In this document: positions 44,431-56,600 of the stretch, in pieces | How positions within the stretch are numbered: the first letter of the stretch is position 1 | Layout: every line of letters starts with the position of its first letter | Assembly: GCF_000801105.2 (NCBI RefSeq) | Contig: NC_079515.1 | Span: 1,612,001-1,676,000 of the forward strand | Direction of reading: 5' to 3' | Source of the DNA: Raphanus sativus | Taxonomy: Eukaryota; Streptophyta; Magnoliopsida; Brassicales; Brassicaceae | DNA length: 64,000 bases | Program-made: the position numbers and the translations under genes | Notes under the pieces: generated by a model | Database searches by the model: none | The model's input: the letters and a program-made list of their open reading frames with translations, nothing else | Told to the model about the DNA's origin: nothing

Positions 44431-45081
44431 TGTCGATATTCACGAGAGAGATCTGCTCGAGAGGGAGATTGAGAGAGAGAGAGAGAGAGAGATGGCGGAG
44501 TGTACAAAGGGCGTGATGCCCCGAGGTAGCTGGTTCCATTTATAAGCTTAGTGCACTCTAAAACGATGCCGTTACGTAACAAGATGGGCCCTGTTAAGTC
44601 TTAAATTATGCAAGTATTCAGCCCATTGTTACTAATGTAAGTGTGAGCGTAACATATCGCAGTGACAGATTAGCCGAATCTAATGAATTTTAGCATAATT
44701 GAACTGGTCTTAACCGAGACATTCCAGCAAAATTAAAATTCATGGGCCACAGTGACGCAAATAGTCAAAACATATATAACCATTCTGTACCCATATCTTA
44801 CCAATCAGAAGATCTGATCAGAAAGAGACAAGCCAAGTTCCTAACCGACAACAACAAACCGCTGAGCCAATTAAAAGCAAGCATACACAAAAAAAAAAGT
44901 GTTGTTTCGTTCCAACGAAACATAGGCTAATTATACATGTTAAACCAGTCTTAACCAAACCATACCGGCCGAATTAAATCCATAAGCCACGTTGAAGAAG
45001 ACCCTTTCTATACCATCTTCTCCACAGCTGAGGCAAAAAAAAACTCCATAGCAATTCAAAACCCAAAAACTTGTTACCGCT
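44431..45081. other. Intergenic DNA between the ACP and TRF-like genes
   Basis: This is the ACP leader with a (GA)n tract near 44472-44490 and about 500 bp without a gene. The part at 44785-44910 resembles 46727-46835 on the other side of the TRF-like gene (shared ATCTTACCAATCAGA, GAAAGAGACAA, GTGTTGTT). Confidence 0.55.
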
Positions 45082-46476
45082 CTACCGATTCATGTTCCTC
45101 CATTTATCCTTCAAATCCACCTACCAAGTTACAACCTTTTAATTAATACACCTTGGCATATAAACATAAAATTCAGATGAATATGAATATATACACAAAA
45201 AGGACATGTTCTCTCACCTCCGTCCTCTCTGCGAATACTACAGGGTTTAAACTCTTTATATATTTCCATGATGTACCATGCCTGCACAACGAAATCAACA
45301 ATAATAAAATGAGAATACAATAAACATATGAAGTGTGAGCCAAGCTCAGAGTCAGAATGTTGCATACTTTTTAACTCCTTCCCTAAGAGCTTCCACTTCT
45401 TCAAGCCTCCAAAAATTCTTTTTCCTTCTGGGTAAAGGACTTGCCTTCTTCTTCTTATTCAACGGGGATACATTCAGAGGTACGGGGGTAGGTAGACGAG
45501 GTCTAACTCTACTCCAACTCTTCTCACTCGCTTGACTGCTTGTTCCAGTCCTATTAACCCTTGAAGCCTGAGGAGTGTTAGGTTCTGGTATTTGCCTAGT
45601 GGAGGTGGAAGGCTCGATTTGTCGTTGAATCTCTAACAAATAATCCTTGAGGTCTCGAGCAGCCACTTTGTCCCCTTTACCAAGACTTGGTTCATCTTCT
45701 TGTGTCCTCCCCACCTCCTCTGCTCCATGTTGCTCATCATTCTCCACTCCGTGAACATCTCTATTGTCCCCATCAACATCAACATCAACATCAACATCAA
45801 CATCAACAGCATTTGGATCCTCTCTGCTGCGAACACCACCACCACCGCGCTTATCACCCGCAAGAAGCAGCAGCCTTTGAGCAACAGATTCAAGAGACGA
45901 ACTCCCAAGCACTGCCCACTGCTCTTGGAGAAGCCGATTCAAAAAACAGACGGCAGTGTACCTAACGTTACTCTCACGGATCCTCCTATACACCTCAGCA
46001 TCCTCCACAGCTTTCCTCAGATCATCCTCCCATCTCAACAACTCCCCGCTCACCAAACCGCTCCTGCTCCCCTTCAAAACCCTAATCCTCTTCGTCCATA
46101 TCCTCTCGAGAGCGTCCTCGTATAAACCCTCCGAAACAGACAACGGCCACATGAACCTAGCCGCGCACTCAACAGCCGTCCAGCAGTAAGCAGACTTGTG
46201 AGACTCCGTGAGCATCGAACCTTCTCCTTGAAGAAGAAGCTTCTCGAGAGTCTCGAGTAGGTCGAGCGTTTCCTCGTCGACGTCGCCGCGGATCAACGAA
46301 TCGGAGATTTGCCGCAGAACAGAGGCCTTCTTGAGATTTAGGTTTGAGCAGTCGTCGGGGGAGTCTCCTAGTTTCAGCGCCGAGAGAAGGTTGGTTGGAG
46401 AAACCCTAGGGTTGGTTTTACGGCGGATGAAAAACTCGGCTACCCATTTGTCGATGGCCTCCATGTCTACCATCAA
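45082..46476 (-). CDS. TRF-like single-Myb (telobox) protein
   Basis: Three exons: 46476-45368, 45281-45218 and 45120-45082, giving about 403 residues. Exon 1 encodes an acidic/helical N-terminal region (EAIDKWVAEFFIRRKTNPRV, LDLLETLEKLLLQ). It also has a DVDVDVDVDVD run from a GATGTT hexamer repeat and a basic C-terminal part. The C-terminal Myb-type helix-turn-helix is split over all three exons: FWRLEEVEALREGVKK, then HGTSWKYIKSLNPVVFAERT, then VDLKDKWRNMNR. VDLKDKWRN is the telobox signature that contacts plant telomeric TTTAGGG DNA. Family members bind telomeric repeats, often as dimers. Binding by this protein is inferred; it most resembles the small TRFL10 type. I do not recall a TRFL gene between ACP1 and NHX2 in Arabidopsis. 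The second ATG (MEAIDKW) may be the real start. Confidence 0.85.
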
Positions 46477-47036
46477 AATTGCACCTTTTTTTTTTGTTTA
46501 GTTTCCCAAAGATGATTTTGTGCCGGGGAAGACGAATCGCTCCTGACAGCGGTTTTAGATAATGTATAGTGGGCCTTAAGATGGGCCTCAAGTCAAATAA
46601 GAATTAAAATGTACTATCTCAAACCCGAATTGAATCCATAAAGCCTAGCCACATTGACTCTTATATTTGTCATAACTACCCATTTCAAATATATTGGCCT
46701 TTTCAGTTGTCAAGACTGAACCAAACAGTACACATACCTTACCAATCAGATCTTAATGGAAAGAGACAAAGTCAGGTCAAATTACTAACCACCAACAACA
46801 ACCCCATGAGCCAAGTTGAACACACAGTGTTGTTGACTAAATATACATAGAAGGAAGCCTCATCTTCATCCACTAATAGTGATAGTCGTAATAATAATAG
46901 TGAAATAAATTTACACAAAAGTTATAAATTTGAAGTAACAAAAAAGAGAGAAAAAAACTTTACATCACCAGTAGTGAATGACTGACTATATAAGAAGGAA
47001 GATGAAGTTCTTTTGGGTTTTCTGAGAAGTTCTTTC
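46477..47036. other. Intergenic DNA between the TRF-like gene and NHX
   Basis: This holds the TRF-like promoter and NHX 3' flank. 46727-46835 repeats sequence found at 44785-44910. I see no gene. Confidence 0.5.
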
Positions 47037-50000
47037 TCAAGGTTTACTGAGATCATGGGTGCTTCTCTCAATCGGAGAACCAGGGACAAAGGGAACAAAA
47101 CCGCGACCACCAAACACAGGACGCATGAATGCATCATCAAACTGTCTCCAGTAATGGTGGACAGTGCGTGCTGGACGCATCAGGAAACCCCGAAGGCTGT
47201 CTGGTCGTGGAACGTCATGGTGGCTCCCAGAGAACTCCACGAATGAATCCTGCTGCTCGCCATCGAGGAGCGGCATGTGCATAGACTTCGGAGTGTTGTC
47301 GTCCGATAACATACTGGTGGTCGTGCTTTGATGTGGCATCAGGTGTCTAATGAGCGGTTTGGTCAGCATACCAAACACCTGGAAACAAAAACAAAACATC
47401 AATTCGGAAAATGCATCATATAGTATTCTATAAGTAACTGACAAGTAAAAAAGTATCTTACCATGGTGCTAAAAAGACAAACGGTTATAGTACTGGTAAT
47501 CATAATTGCGTTCCCGCGCAGCTCAGTGTGTCCTGATCTTGTAAACTGCATTAGAAAACAGGTTAAGAGACATATTCACCAATCATCTTGTGGCTGTTTG
47601 CTAAATTTCACTTAAGGTTTTTCAGTTTTACCTTATTGTAGGCAAGAGCCATGGATACAGCACCTCTCATCAGACCAGCCCACCAAATCACAACCTATAG
47701 ATGAAGGGAAAGAACACAGATTAATAAGCATTCAACATTTTCCACAGAAGAAAATGTAAATCCAATAGACAAAAGTTAGATTGTTAATACTTGCTGCTTG
47801 ATATCGATCTTCTCGCTCTGATTCTTCTTGGATAAGTTTGATATGAAGGAAAGAGGAAACACGAATGCTGCTCTTCCAAGCATCACTAGACCCATCAGAA
47901 TTGAGCTCACTGCAACAGATGTCCCCGGGCTGTTCAAATACCAAACAATGGAAACATTCAGAGAACAAATATATAGCAACAAGGAACAAGGAAACATGAA
48001 AAGAGAAAGAGAGCTTATCGTTCTCTGTTCACTAGAGGGTTACTGTACCTGTCACTCACGAATCTCCACTTCTCGATGTCCAATGCATCCATTCCGACGT
48101 ACAGGAAAATAAAAGTCTCGGCTAGAAACGACAAGGTGGCAAAGGCATGCCTGTATCAAAGTAAACGCACAGAGAGTAAGTCTTGATTATGGAACACGTT
48201 TGAAACCGTGATTGACTTCAAGCAAAAGATGGAGAAGCTAGAGATTGTATTACTTGGTGGTTACTCTCGAGCTCTCGGTTACGTTGTGCCAGGTGTAATG
48301 TGACATCACAATACCACAGAAGAATACAGTGAGAATACCACTCAAGGCGAATAGCTGCAAACCAAACAAAATAACATTATTAAATGAGACTGAATGTTTC
48401 TATGCCAAAAGAAAAAACGAACTCGAAAGTGATAGAAGTTTTCACAGAATCTAACCTCAGCAAGCATGTATGAAAGATATGCCATAAGCATCATTAGGGC
48501 AACTTCTCGATCAGTCGAGTGCCTGAGAGATCCAGTTCAGATAACATCACATACAAGCTTACAGAGAGTCACATATGAAGCTAAAGTCAATTTACCTACC
48601 TTCCAAAATAAAGCTTCTTGATGACATAAGCACTTATAAGACCAGTCTGAAAGATGAAATAACAAAAACAATTGTATTTGAGGATGGTTTTAACAGAAAA
48701 GCGTGTAAGTATTAGTCAGAAGTTAAATCCAATAGAGAAAAATAAACTGGACTTACTGCTACACCAAGCACGGTGCTCAAGAGAAACAGATACAAGAAGT
48801 TTCCCAAAAAATGAAAAGCTGCTTCATGGTTAAGGTGTGTGAGGTCAAAGCTCTGAATTGCATTGAAGAGCACAACTGACGTGGCATCATTCACAACGCC
48901 CTCTCCAAATACAAGACTGTAAAGCAAAGGAGTCTCATCTTGATTGAGAACCTGCATCACCAAAGAAACAAGAGCTTTTAAGTAGTGTAGCTCGATTCTG
49001 GTCCTGGAGGTACTTCTGCTACTTAGAGAAACGCATTACCTGCAGTGTGCAAACAGAGTCGGTTGCAGCAAATATGGCGCCGATTGCTGAGAAATAAACA
49101 CCAAATAAATCAAGTCTTGTAGAGAAAAAAAAAAGAAGTCAATAGGAACAAATAGTTGGTGCATTACCAAGAATATCGCCCAAGTCAAAGGTCGCAATGT
49201 CTAATTTCTTAAAGAACTGCATTGCACCTATTACAAACACCACAAGAATACCAATGAATCACATCACAGTTACTAATCCGAACTAAGTTTTCAACAGATT
49301 CAGTTACAAGGAGTGTGAAGTAAGGTAAGGTACCGAAAGATATTACAGTGCAAGAGATTATAGTCCCAATGGCGCCAAAAGCCATAATAGTTACAAAATT
49401 GCGGAAAAACTGCTTCTTTTTAACCTGGAACCTTAAAAAACAACGACAGTAAAACTATTGAGTCAGAGAAAGATCTGAAAACAGTATCATCAATAAAAGA
49501 AGCTGAACCTCATATGCATTAACGACAAAGACATAGCAGGACCACCTATATTTACAGGTAGATAAATCAAACTAAAATTGACCTAGAAACACTATACCCT
49601 CGTGCTATCTAACAGTCACAATCGCGAGTACTTCCAAAGCTGATATATGAAAGCATATTCATAGAATCAGCAATAATGCATATTTTTAAAAACTAACGTC
49701 TTTTCAGTAAGATTTCTGATGATTAAACGAATATTTTATTTTTCTATATTGTGCATGTTCCCCTTTACAACCAAACCAAACCAAACCCATTAACTACAAC
49801 AAAAATATCTATCAAGTAAAGTTTTAAGACCACAAATAAGCAAACTATCGCCAAAGATTAGAAGTACTTACCCTGCGTTGAATATAATGGGTGGGAGAAG
49901 ATATATAAAGAAAAGATCTTCACTAAAGACCAAGAGATGTGAGTTCTTCCCTCTACTAATCAACAAAATGACCACTCCAGTGCCAAGCCCCTGCAGCCAA

Positions 50001-50265
50001 GATTTGATATAATCAAAATCCAAAAAAGAAAAACACATCTAGCTACCATTCTACTACCTCCCCACAAAAGAATGGAACTTACAATCAATAAAGCAGTGAT
50101 GGACTCGTTGATCCATCGATGCTCCTCCAAAAGATGGCCAATGACAATACAAGCACAGAGAAGTGCAACAAAGAGATTCAATGAAACCACAGAGGCGTGA
50201 TCAGAGGTGGACACCGACAGCATTTTAGAGGATAAAGAGCTGAAAAGAGAAGCCAGCATTGTCAT
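47037..50265 (-). CDS. NHX2: Vacuolar Na+,K+/H+ antiporter, NHX2-like
   Basis: About 14 exons on the minus strand, starting MTMLASLFSSLSSKMLSVS at 50265. Readable segments in order are SLNLFVALLCACIVIGHLLE, GLGTGVVILLISRGKNSHLL and FFIYLLPPIIFNAG, the conserved amiloride-binding segment. Next come AIGAIFAATDSVCTLQ, FGEGVVNDATSVVLFN, TGLISAYVIKKLYFGR, ALSGILTVFFCGIVMSHYTW and FLAETFIFLYVGMDALDIEK. WWAGLMRGAVSMALAYNK and FTRSGHTELRGNAIMITSTI follow, then a hydrophilic tail ending HDLSKP. ND in GEGVVNDATS and TD in the preceding AATDS are transport-site residues. It is a tonoplast exchanger that moves K+ or Na+ into the vacuole for turgor, pH and salt tolerance. The N-terminus and context favour NHX2 (AT3G05030) over NHX1. 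All exons appear intact; intron 2 is about 430 bp. Confidence 0.95.
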
Positions 50266-52680
50266 CTTCTTCTTCTTTTTCCACTATTTTTTTTCTTTTA
50301 TTGACAGCAAACTATTTAAACGACCACACGAAGAGCGAATTAAATATCTCTTATCTTTCCGGACCCTCCATTCAAACAACTCCTGTATCACAATCACCAA
50401 ACAAAATAAAAATCTCAGAATCATAAAAACTAGTAAATTAAATTAAAAAAAAATAGCTTTTTAAAAATTTAAAAAAATCTACAAGTGGAAAACCTTTAAA
50501 TGCTAATTAACATTAACATCATCATACACCCCAATTCTCTTTTCCAAGATACCTATCAGAGCATGGCTTAATCAAATTAGGTCAAACTTTCCCCAGTTCC
50601 CATGCAATCAACCACAACCTTAACAAACAAACAAACTAAACTAAACGAAAAAAAAAAAGTGAATCTCCTCAATCATTAACCTGAAGCGCTTACGGGTGAT
50701 AAAACTTTTCTCCGATTTGAAGCAGCGACTACAAAAAAAAAAATCCGAGAGGTAACGAATGCACAGAGGAGGAGGGTTGAATTCGCAGAAGCTCCGAAGA
50801 TTAAGAAACACGCGCGATTGGAAACGAGACACCCGAAGAGAAAAGCTTAAAAGGGAGATTTCTCGATTCTCCGGGTAGGGATGGAAACAAGAGAAGAGAA
50901 TAATGGTTCACGGCGACGGGAGAGATTAAACGGAAATAGAAAGTTACACGTGTACGGTTCACAGCGTGGAGATGGGGAGATACAGAGAGGATTCGTAACG
51001 TAAGGTTGTTTTTTTTTCGCGAGAAGAAGGTAAATCGATTTGGCGCCTTTATAGTCGTTATTTTAGATCACTCTAGATGTTTCACTGAAGTTACGGTGGA
51101 CCTCGTCGTAGACAAATAATCTCCTGACAAACAATTGACAGATTTGTATTTTTCTTTTACTACAATTAAATTATTTATTTTTACTATTATTAATCTCCCA
51201 GATTCAGCACTTGGCAGACAAGTTGATAAGTCAGGACGATTATCTGTTGGCGCCAAAAAAAAAATGTTAGGTTGTCATTGCATATTTCAAACAGTACTGG
51301 TGTTGTCTGTCTACATATGTATTTAATTTGAAGAAATACTGACTGACCGTAACTATACATGTATGAAACACATGACTGGTAAGCAATCGTAATCATTTAT
51401 AAGAAAGACATTGATTTAAATAATTGATATCTGATGGTGGACCTTCATGCACCTTGGAGAAGGTGACAAAGTTCATGGATCTGTGTTCAACAGAGATCTC
51501 ATGATTTTTCACCTTTACTTTATTTTCTTATGCGTTGTCACCACTTTTGTATCTATACCTTTTGCTTTTGTATTTTCTTTGAATTTTTTCTTTTCATTTT
51601 GTATGACACTGATATTTTTAGTATGAATTTCATGATAGGTTTACGTGTAGGAGTAGGACTCCTCAAAATTTCTAAGAGTTTGTATAGCTGCCAGCAATGG
51701 TACACCATAAAAATTAGGCATAAACGCAGGCCCGATCCTCTCATAAGACAACTAAAGCACTGGCTTTAAATCACATTTTCTTACAAAGATATTTAAGCCA
51801 CAACTCAATTTTATTTGAGAACATTATTTCTAGGTTTAATATCAATACCAAACAATGCAGGTCCGTTTGTTCTTTTATTCATTCATATGTATTTATATAT
51901 TATAAAATTGTCCTTTTTATCAAACAAGAACTTTCTCACCATACCATTTACATAGTGTTTACCTTTTTTATAGAAATATAATTCTCCAAATTGCTGAGAA
52001 TTAATTCAGAGATTTACTTCTACATTTTCTTCACAATGATTTAATTTTAATTTTTAAATTCTTTTTCATTTCTCAGATTTTATTTTATTTTATTATTATA
52101 GTCTGAAAATTCTAATTTGTGTTGACTCTACAGATTTTTTTCAAATTCAAATTAATATAAATGCACCTATAATTTAGTTAATCATAGAATAATTAAAAAA
52201 ACATATGAATAATATTTATTAAGGGTTGATAAATTCAGTTACGGTTTGTGAATGAAATTGTTGGAAGAAAAACTACAAGAGTTGTAATCTTAAATAATAT
52301 TTTGTCTTATTTTATAGTATTTTAATCTTTCAAAAAAAAATTGTTTTTTTATGGATTACTTTTTGAAATGCTTCAGGCCACAGAAATCTACGGGACGGGA
52401 CGGCACTGCATAAACGGATACATTTACACTAGCTTTTCAAGGTCTTTAGAAAAGGTGTATATATAAATCAAACCAGTGATATGAAGGTTTGTTTGCACAT
52501 GTTTAGTCGGTACTATATATTCGCCGATTTTAGGATCCAATTTAATTAAATACATAATCAGCAGATCTAGACGTCTCTCCACGTTATAGAGATTATTTTA
52601 TAGTGTTTTTCGCCGACAAAAAAAAAATAATCTGTTTAGTTTTCAAACATTGTCCTAAATCAAAAAAGCTTTGGGGAGAA
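50266..52680. other. NHX leader/promoter and AT-rich intergenic DNA
   Basis: 50266-50950 is probably leader and promoter of the NHX gene; pyrimidine-rich stretches and a possible leader intron are visible. 51000-52640 is AT-rich with no supportable gene, RNA or recognisable intact element. Confidence 0.5.
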
Positions 52681-53508
52681 GTTCCCTTGTCCACAACACC
52701 CTCAAAGTCTGAACGCTGAGAGAGAGAGAGAAAGCGATAGAGAGAGAAAGCGATAGAGATCTGTAAATCCGGCCGACGGTGAGGGCTTTCACAGCCGTCG
52801 TCGGTCCGGCCTTTGATCTACACCATCTTCCAGTCTTCGTAAGCTTCAGTAAGTCTCCGGCGTCGCTCCAATTTCGTGGTGGGCGTTCGGTTTTTGCTTC
52901 CGGCACTGCATCTTTCAAACGGTGGATGTTCGGCTCTTATCTCCGGCATAGCTCCTTTCCGTTAAAGGAGAACGGCCGGCTCTAGCGTTTTGCGTCGTCT
53001 AGCCCTCCTTAGTTAACGGCGGTTTGTATTAGGATTTTTATTTTCTTTTTGGCTTATAGATCTGTATTCTTTGGATTGTTCGATGGCTTTGGGTGGTTTG
53101 AGATCTCGAGAATCCTTCGATGAAGTTCTCCGCGAAAGTTCAGACGAAGCAAGTTGATTGTAGCTACGGCCTCCGACGTTTTCAGCGAAGAAGATCAGGC
53201 GTGCGCCGTCGAACAAGTGGTTCCGGCGCGGCGGTTTAACGGTGAGGTGTAGTGGTGTTGATCGGGATGGCGAGGGCATGACACGTGTCTCCGCGATGCG
53301 GGAGATCGAAACGCGTGGACGACTCGCCTCGATTGTATCGGTCGGGGTGTGGGTCTGGTTTGTTTGGACCTAACTGCCACCTTGGTTTGCTTGTAATTTT
53401 GGGCCCATTTATTTTTTGGGCTTTCGGATTTAGAGATGTAACAGTGTTTGGGCCTTTGGGCTTTTAATTCAACTTTGATGGAAAAAAAAAAAAAGGTTCC
53501 CTTGTCCA
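52681..53508 (+). mobile_element. ~0.8-kb non-coding retroposon with poly(A) tail and 13-bp target duplications
   Basis: GTTCCCTTGTCCA occurs at 52681-52693 and 53496-53508. Between them is a GC-richer block (52694-53495), sharply distinct from the AT-rich surroundings, that ends in 13 A residues (53482-53494). The 5' part has GAGAGAGAGAGAAAGCGATA repeats. No frame resembles reverse transcriptase or any protein I know, so it must have been mobilised in trans, presumably by LINE machinery. Size, tail and target duplications resemble the Sadhu-type retroposons of Brassicaceae, but I cannot confirm that family from sequence. Confidence 0.85.
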
Positions 53509-53694
53509 TGTATGTATTGTGCACTTACTATTTCTATCTTATGGATTCGACAAGTAATGTGATTAAGTAATGACATGAACATAAACATGTTTCTTTATAT
53601 TATTACCTCCCAAGAAACTCTGTTTATGTTCATGTTATGTACAATCCTCACTCCTATCATCCTATGGTCTTATATCACAAACCCCAGGCTAATC

Positions 53695-56600
53695 CTACTG
53701 GGTCACCTTCATTTTCTCTAGTTTCTGACGTGCTTGGTACCCGCGATCTTTCTGAAGACAAAAGGAAGTTATTAGATAAGCTAATGTTTTTTAGACATCA
53801 TTAACTATTAAGAGAAGCTGCCTTACCAGTGACACTGGTGATATCAGACTCTTTTGAGCAGCAAGTGCTTTTAAGTTGTTACCAGTACCTAACATCAACA
53901 AGCTCCCCATAAGCTGCTTTTGTTTATTAGGACTAGGATGCTTCGCCGCAGATTCTTCGAAAGCATGCAGGTCGCTGGGAGTGAGACAAGGGAGCGAAAG
54001 CAAAACCTGACATATGAAGCGATCAAAAACAAGGCAAATAAAGTAGAAGATGGCAAAAGGATGAAAAGCTTCTGATTAAAACTCACCTGACGAGGAGCTG
54101 GGTCTCTATCACAGAGATTGATGAATATTTCACTGCACAGGTTGACTAAATCAGGGCTTTTAATGGCATTGGACTCCACGCCTAAGCCCCGGATGACTGC
54201 AGAGAATAAATCTTTGGCAACAAACTCTCGGAGCTCCACGTTATTTGTTAGTATAGCTAGAAGAAGAACAACACCACAGAAGCTACAGACTTTGTTGGTT
54301 GCTTCTGCCTCTGTCCAGGTAAAGACTTCTAAACAGATTTGCAGTGCTGGTAGAGCCACACTTTTGTGTGTCAGGAGGAAACTGCAAAACCAATTAATGT
54401 TTGTTATCATCTATCCTAAAGATAATGTGGGTAATAATAATATACTTACCCCACTATAGAGTTGGATTTGAAAGCATGCAAATCTGTCAGAGTAGACATG
54501 TTCACACGACCAACATGGCTTGAATATTCCAGACTAGGAACTCCTGTGTTTAAACTAGGAGAAGCCATTGTCAAAAAGAGGGTCGCAATCTCCCGAGTCA
54601 AATCTCTTAACAAATTCTCCTCCATGACTTCGAGTTTCATGTCTGACCCGCTGTGTACGCCGAACGAGTCTGGAACCTTTGCTCTGCCCTCACGCAGAAG
54701 ACCGGTCCAAGAGGAACTGAGAGCTTGCTGACAGTGAATAAACAAAGGGTGCAAGAGCATTCTAAGCCATGGCTCCCACATATCCTTCGGACAAGACTTC
54801 ACCGCAGGAGTTAAAAAGGAATGAATAAACAGCCGTAGGTGCCTGAAGTCCATCCACTGGAAGTTCTCCATGAGCGCCATCACGACATAGTTGGCGTCTA
54901 AGCGTGTAAAGAATGTTCTTTCGATGGTTGTTGATAGACCCAACACGTTGTATCTACATGTGTAAACAAAAAAAAATGAATTTAGATAAATGAGAAGAAA
55001 ATCATATTCAAATTCCCTATCCAAGGCTTAGGGAGCATCTCCAAACTCACTTCATATTTTACTCTAAAATAGAAATGAATAAAAAGTAAAAACTTAATTG
55101 AGTAATTCTTTTAATTTTTGTTCATTATTCTTATTTTCCATTTGATTTTGGAGTAGAAAATGAAGTGAGGTTGAAAATACTCTCGAAGGAGGATTCTACA
55201 AACTTACCCACTTTCTCGGATACCTTTCAACCAGTTTCGTATTACCTCGGCTTTTCCCTCTTGAGTTCCATCCAACGGTCCATCAGCAGAAACAGACGCA
55301 CCTTTTGATGATTTAGTCTTTGGTTCTCCAAGTAGGCTGTTCCGCTCACCATCAGTCATTGTCATCGCTGCCCTCACTTCTGGGGGTAATGTTTGACGTA
55401 CAGAGGGAGACCAAAGGGCGTGAACAACACGGAGTAGCTGTTGATATAGAAAAAAAAGTGAACGTTGTCAGGCAGAAACAAAAACTTAACGTGGTCTATA
55501 CGCATCCAGATGTTAACAGTTTCTGGGGCATACTTTTATGAGAGGTGGCAGCATCCAAGAAAGATGATTGTCCATAGGATGTGAAGCTGGAATTGCCACA
55601 GAGGTCGTGTTCAAATTGCTTTTTCTGTATCCACTTCTCTTCAGTGCCTTCTCAAAGAAGGTAACCGTGTGGTATATAGACCACATGAAAGATGTGTTGG
55701 AGCATAAACGAACAAGACCCGTCGGGTCTGATAAATAATTGTTCTGCCACTCTGATTGGATCCACTGTTGACTCAATGGTTCCAATAACCAAGAAAGAAC
55801 TTCTTGCTGCTGTTGAGCTCTGCACCAGGTTTAGATTATATATATATATAAGAATCTGAAGCTTGATAAATGCAACAAATTAAAATTCATTACCCTGCCG
55901 AGGAAGCCATAACAAGAAATGCTTCACCCAGGATGTTATGCTCCCCACGCAGTAAAGTTCCTTCTTTTGCCATGTAACTCATTGTATCAGCAATAGCCTG
56001 TGCAAAATTATGAATGTAAAGATGCTGGTTGGTGGTTATAATTACCAGATGCAGATAAAAGGTATTTTCCAGAGAGAAGGGACATATAATGACAAATATC
56101 ATGATACCCGAGCTTAAAGAGAGTAACATTAGTTAGTTTCTAGCTAGCCAAAAATGTTCCAACAAGCAAGGAAAATAATCCAATGAAATGATGTTTCAAA
56201 CCAACCAACAGCAGGTGACAAGATATGTTGCTTTATTTTAACAAGAGACACTAATTAACCAGACACCTCTGACTATATAAATTCCTAAGAAAAATAGTTT
56301 TCTTTTGTATATCAATATATCACATGTACCAGCTTATCATGTCACAAAATTCTGAAAACAATTTTATCAGCGTTTACGTATGTGAGTTCCTAAAGGAAAT
56401 TAGTGACAGATGAAAGCTACCTTCATGTGAGGGAGAACGCCTTTTTCTGCAGCTTTGGCAATTCTTATGAAACAAGTACAAATCTGCAATCTTACAGCTC
56501 TAGATGTACTAGTAGCTGGATCCTGCCAAAGAAACAAGCTAATAAGGAACTCATCCACACCTTGACTTGTGCACTATAAAAATGTCGTAAATGTCTTATA

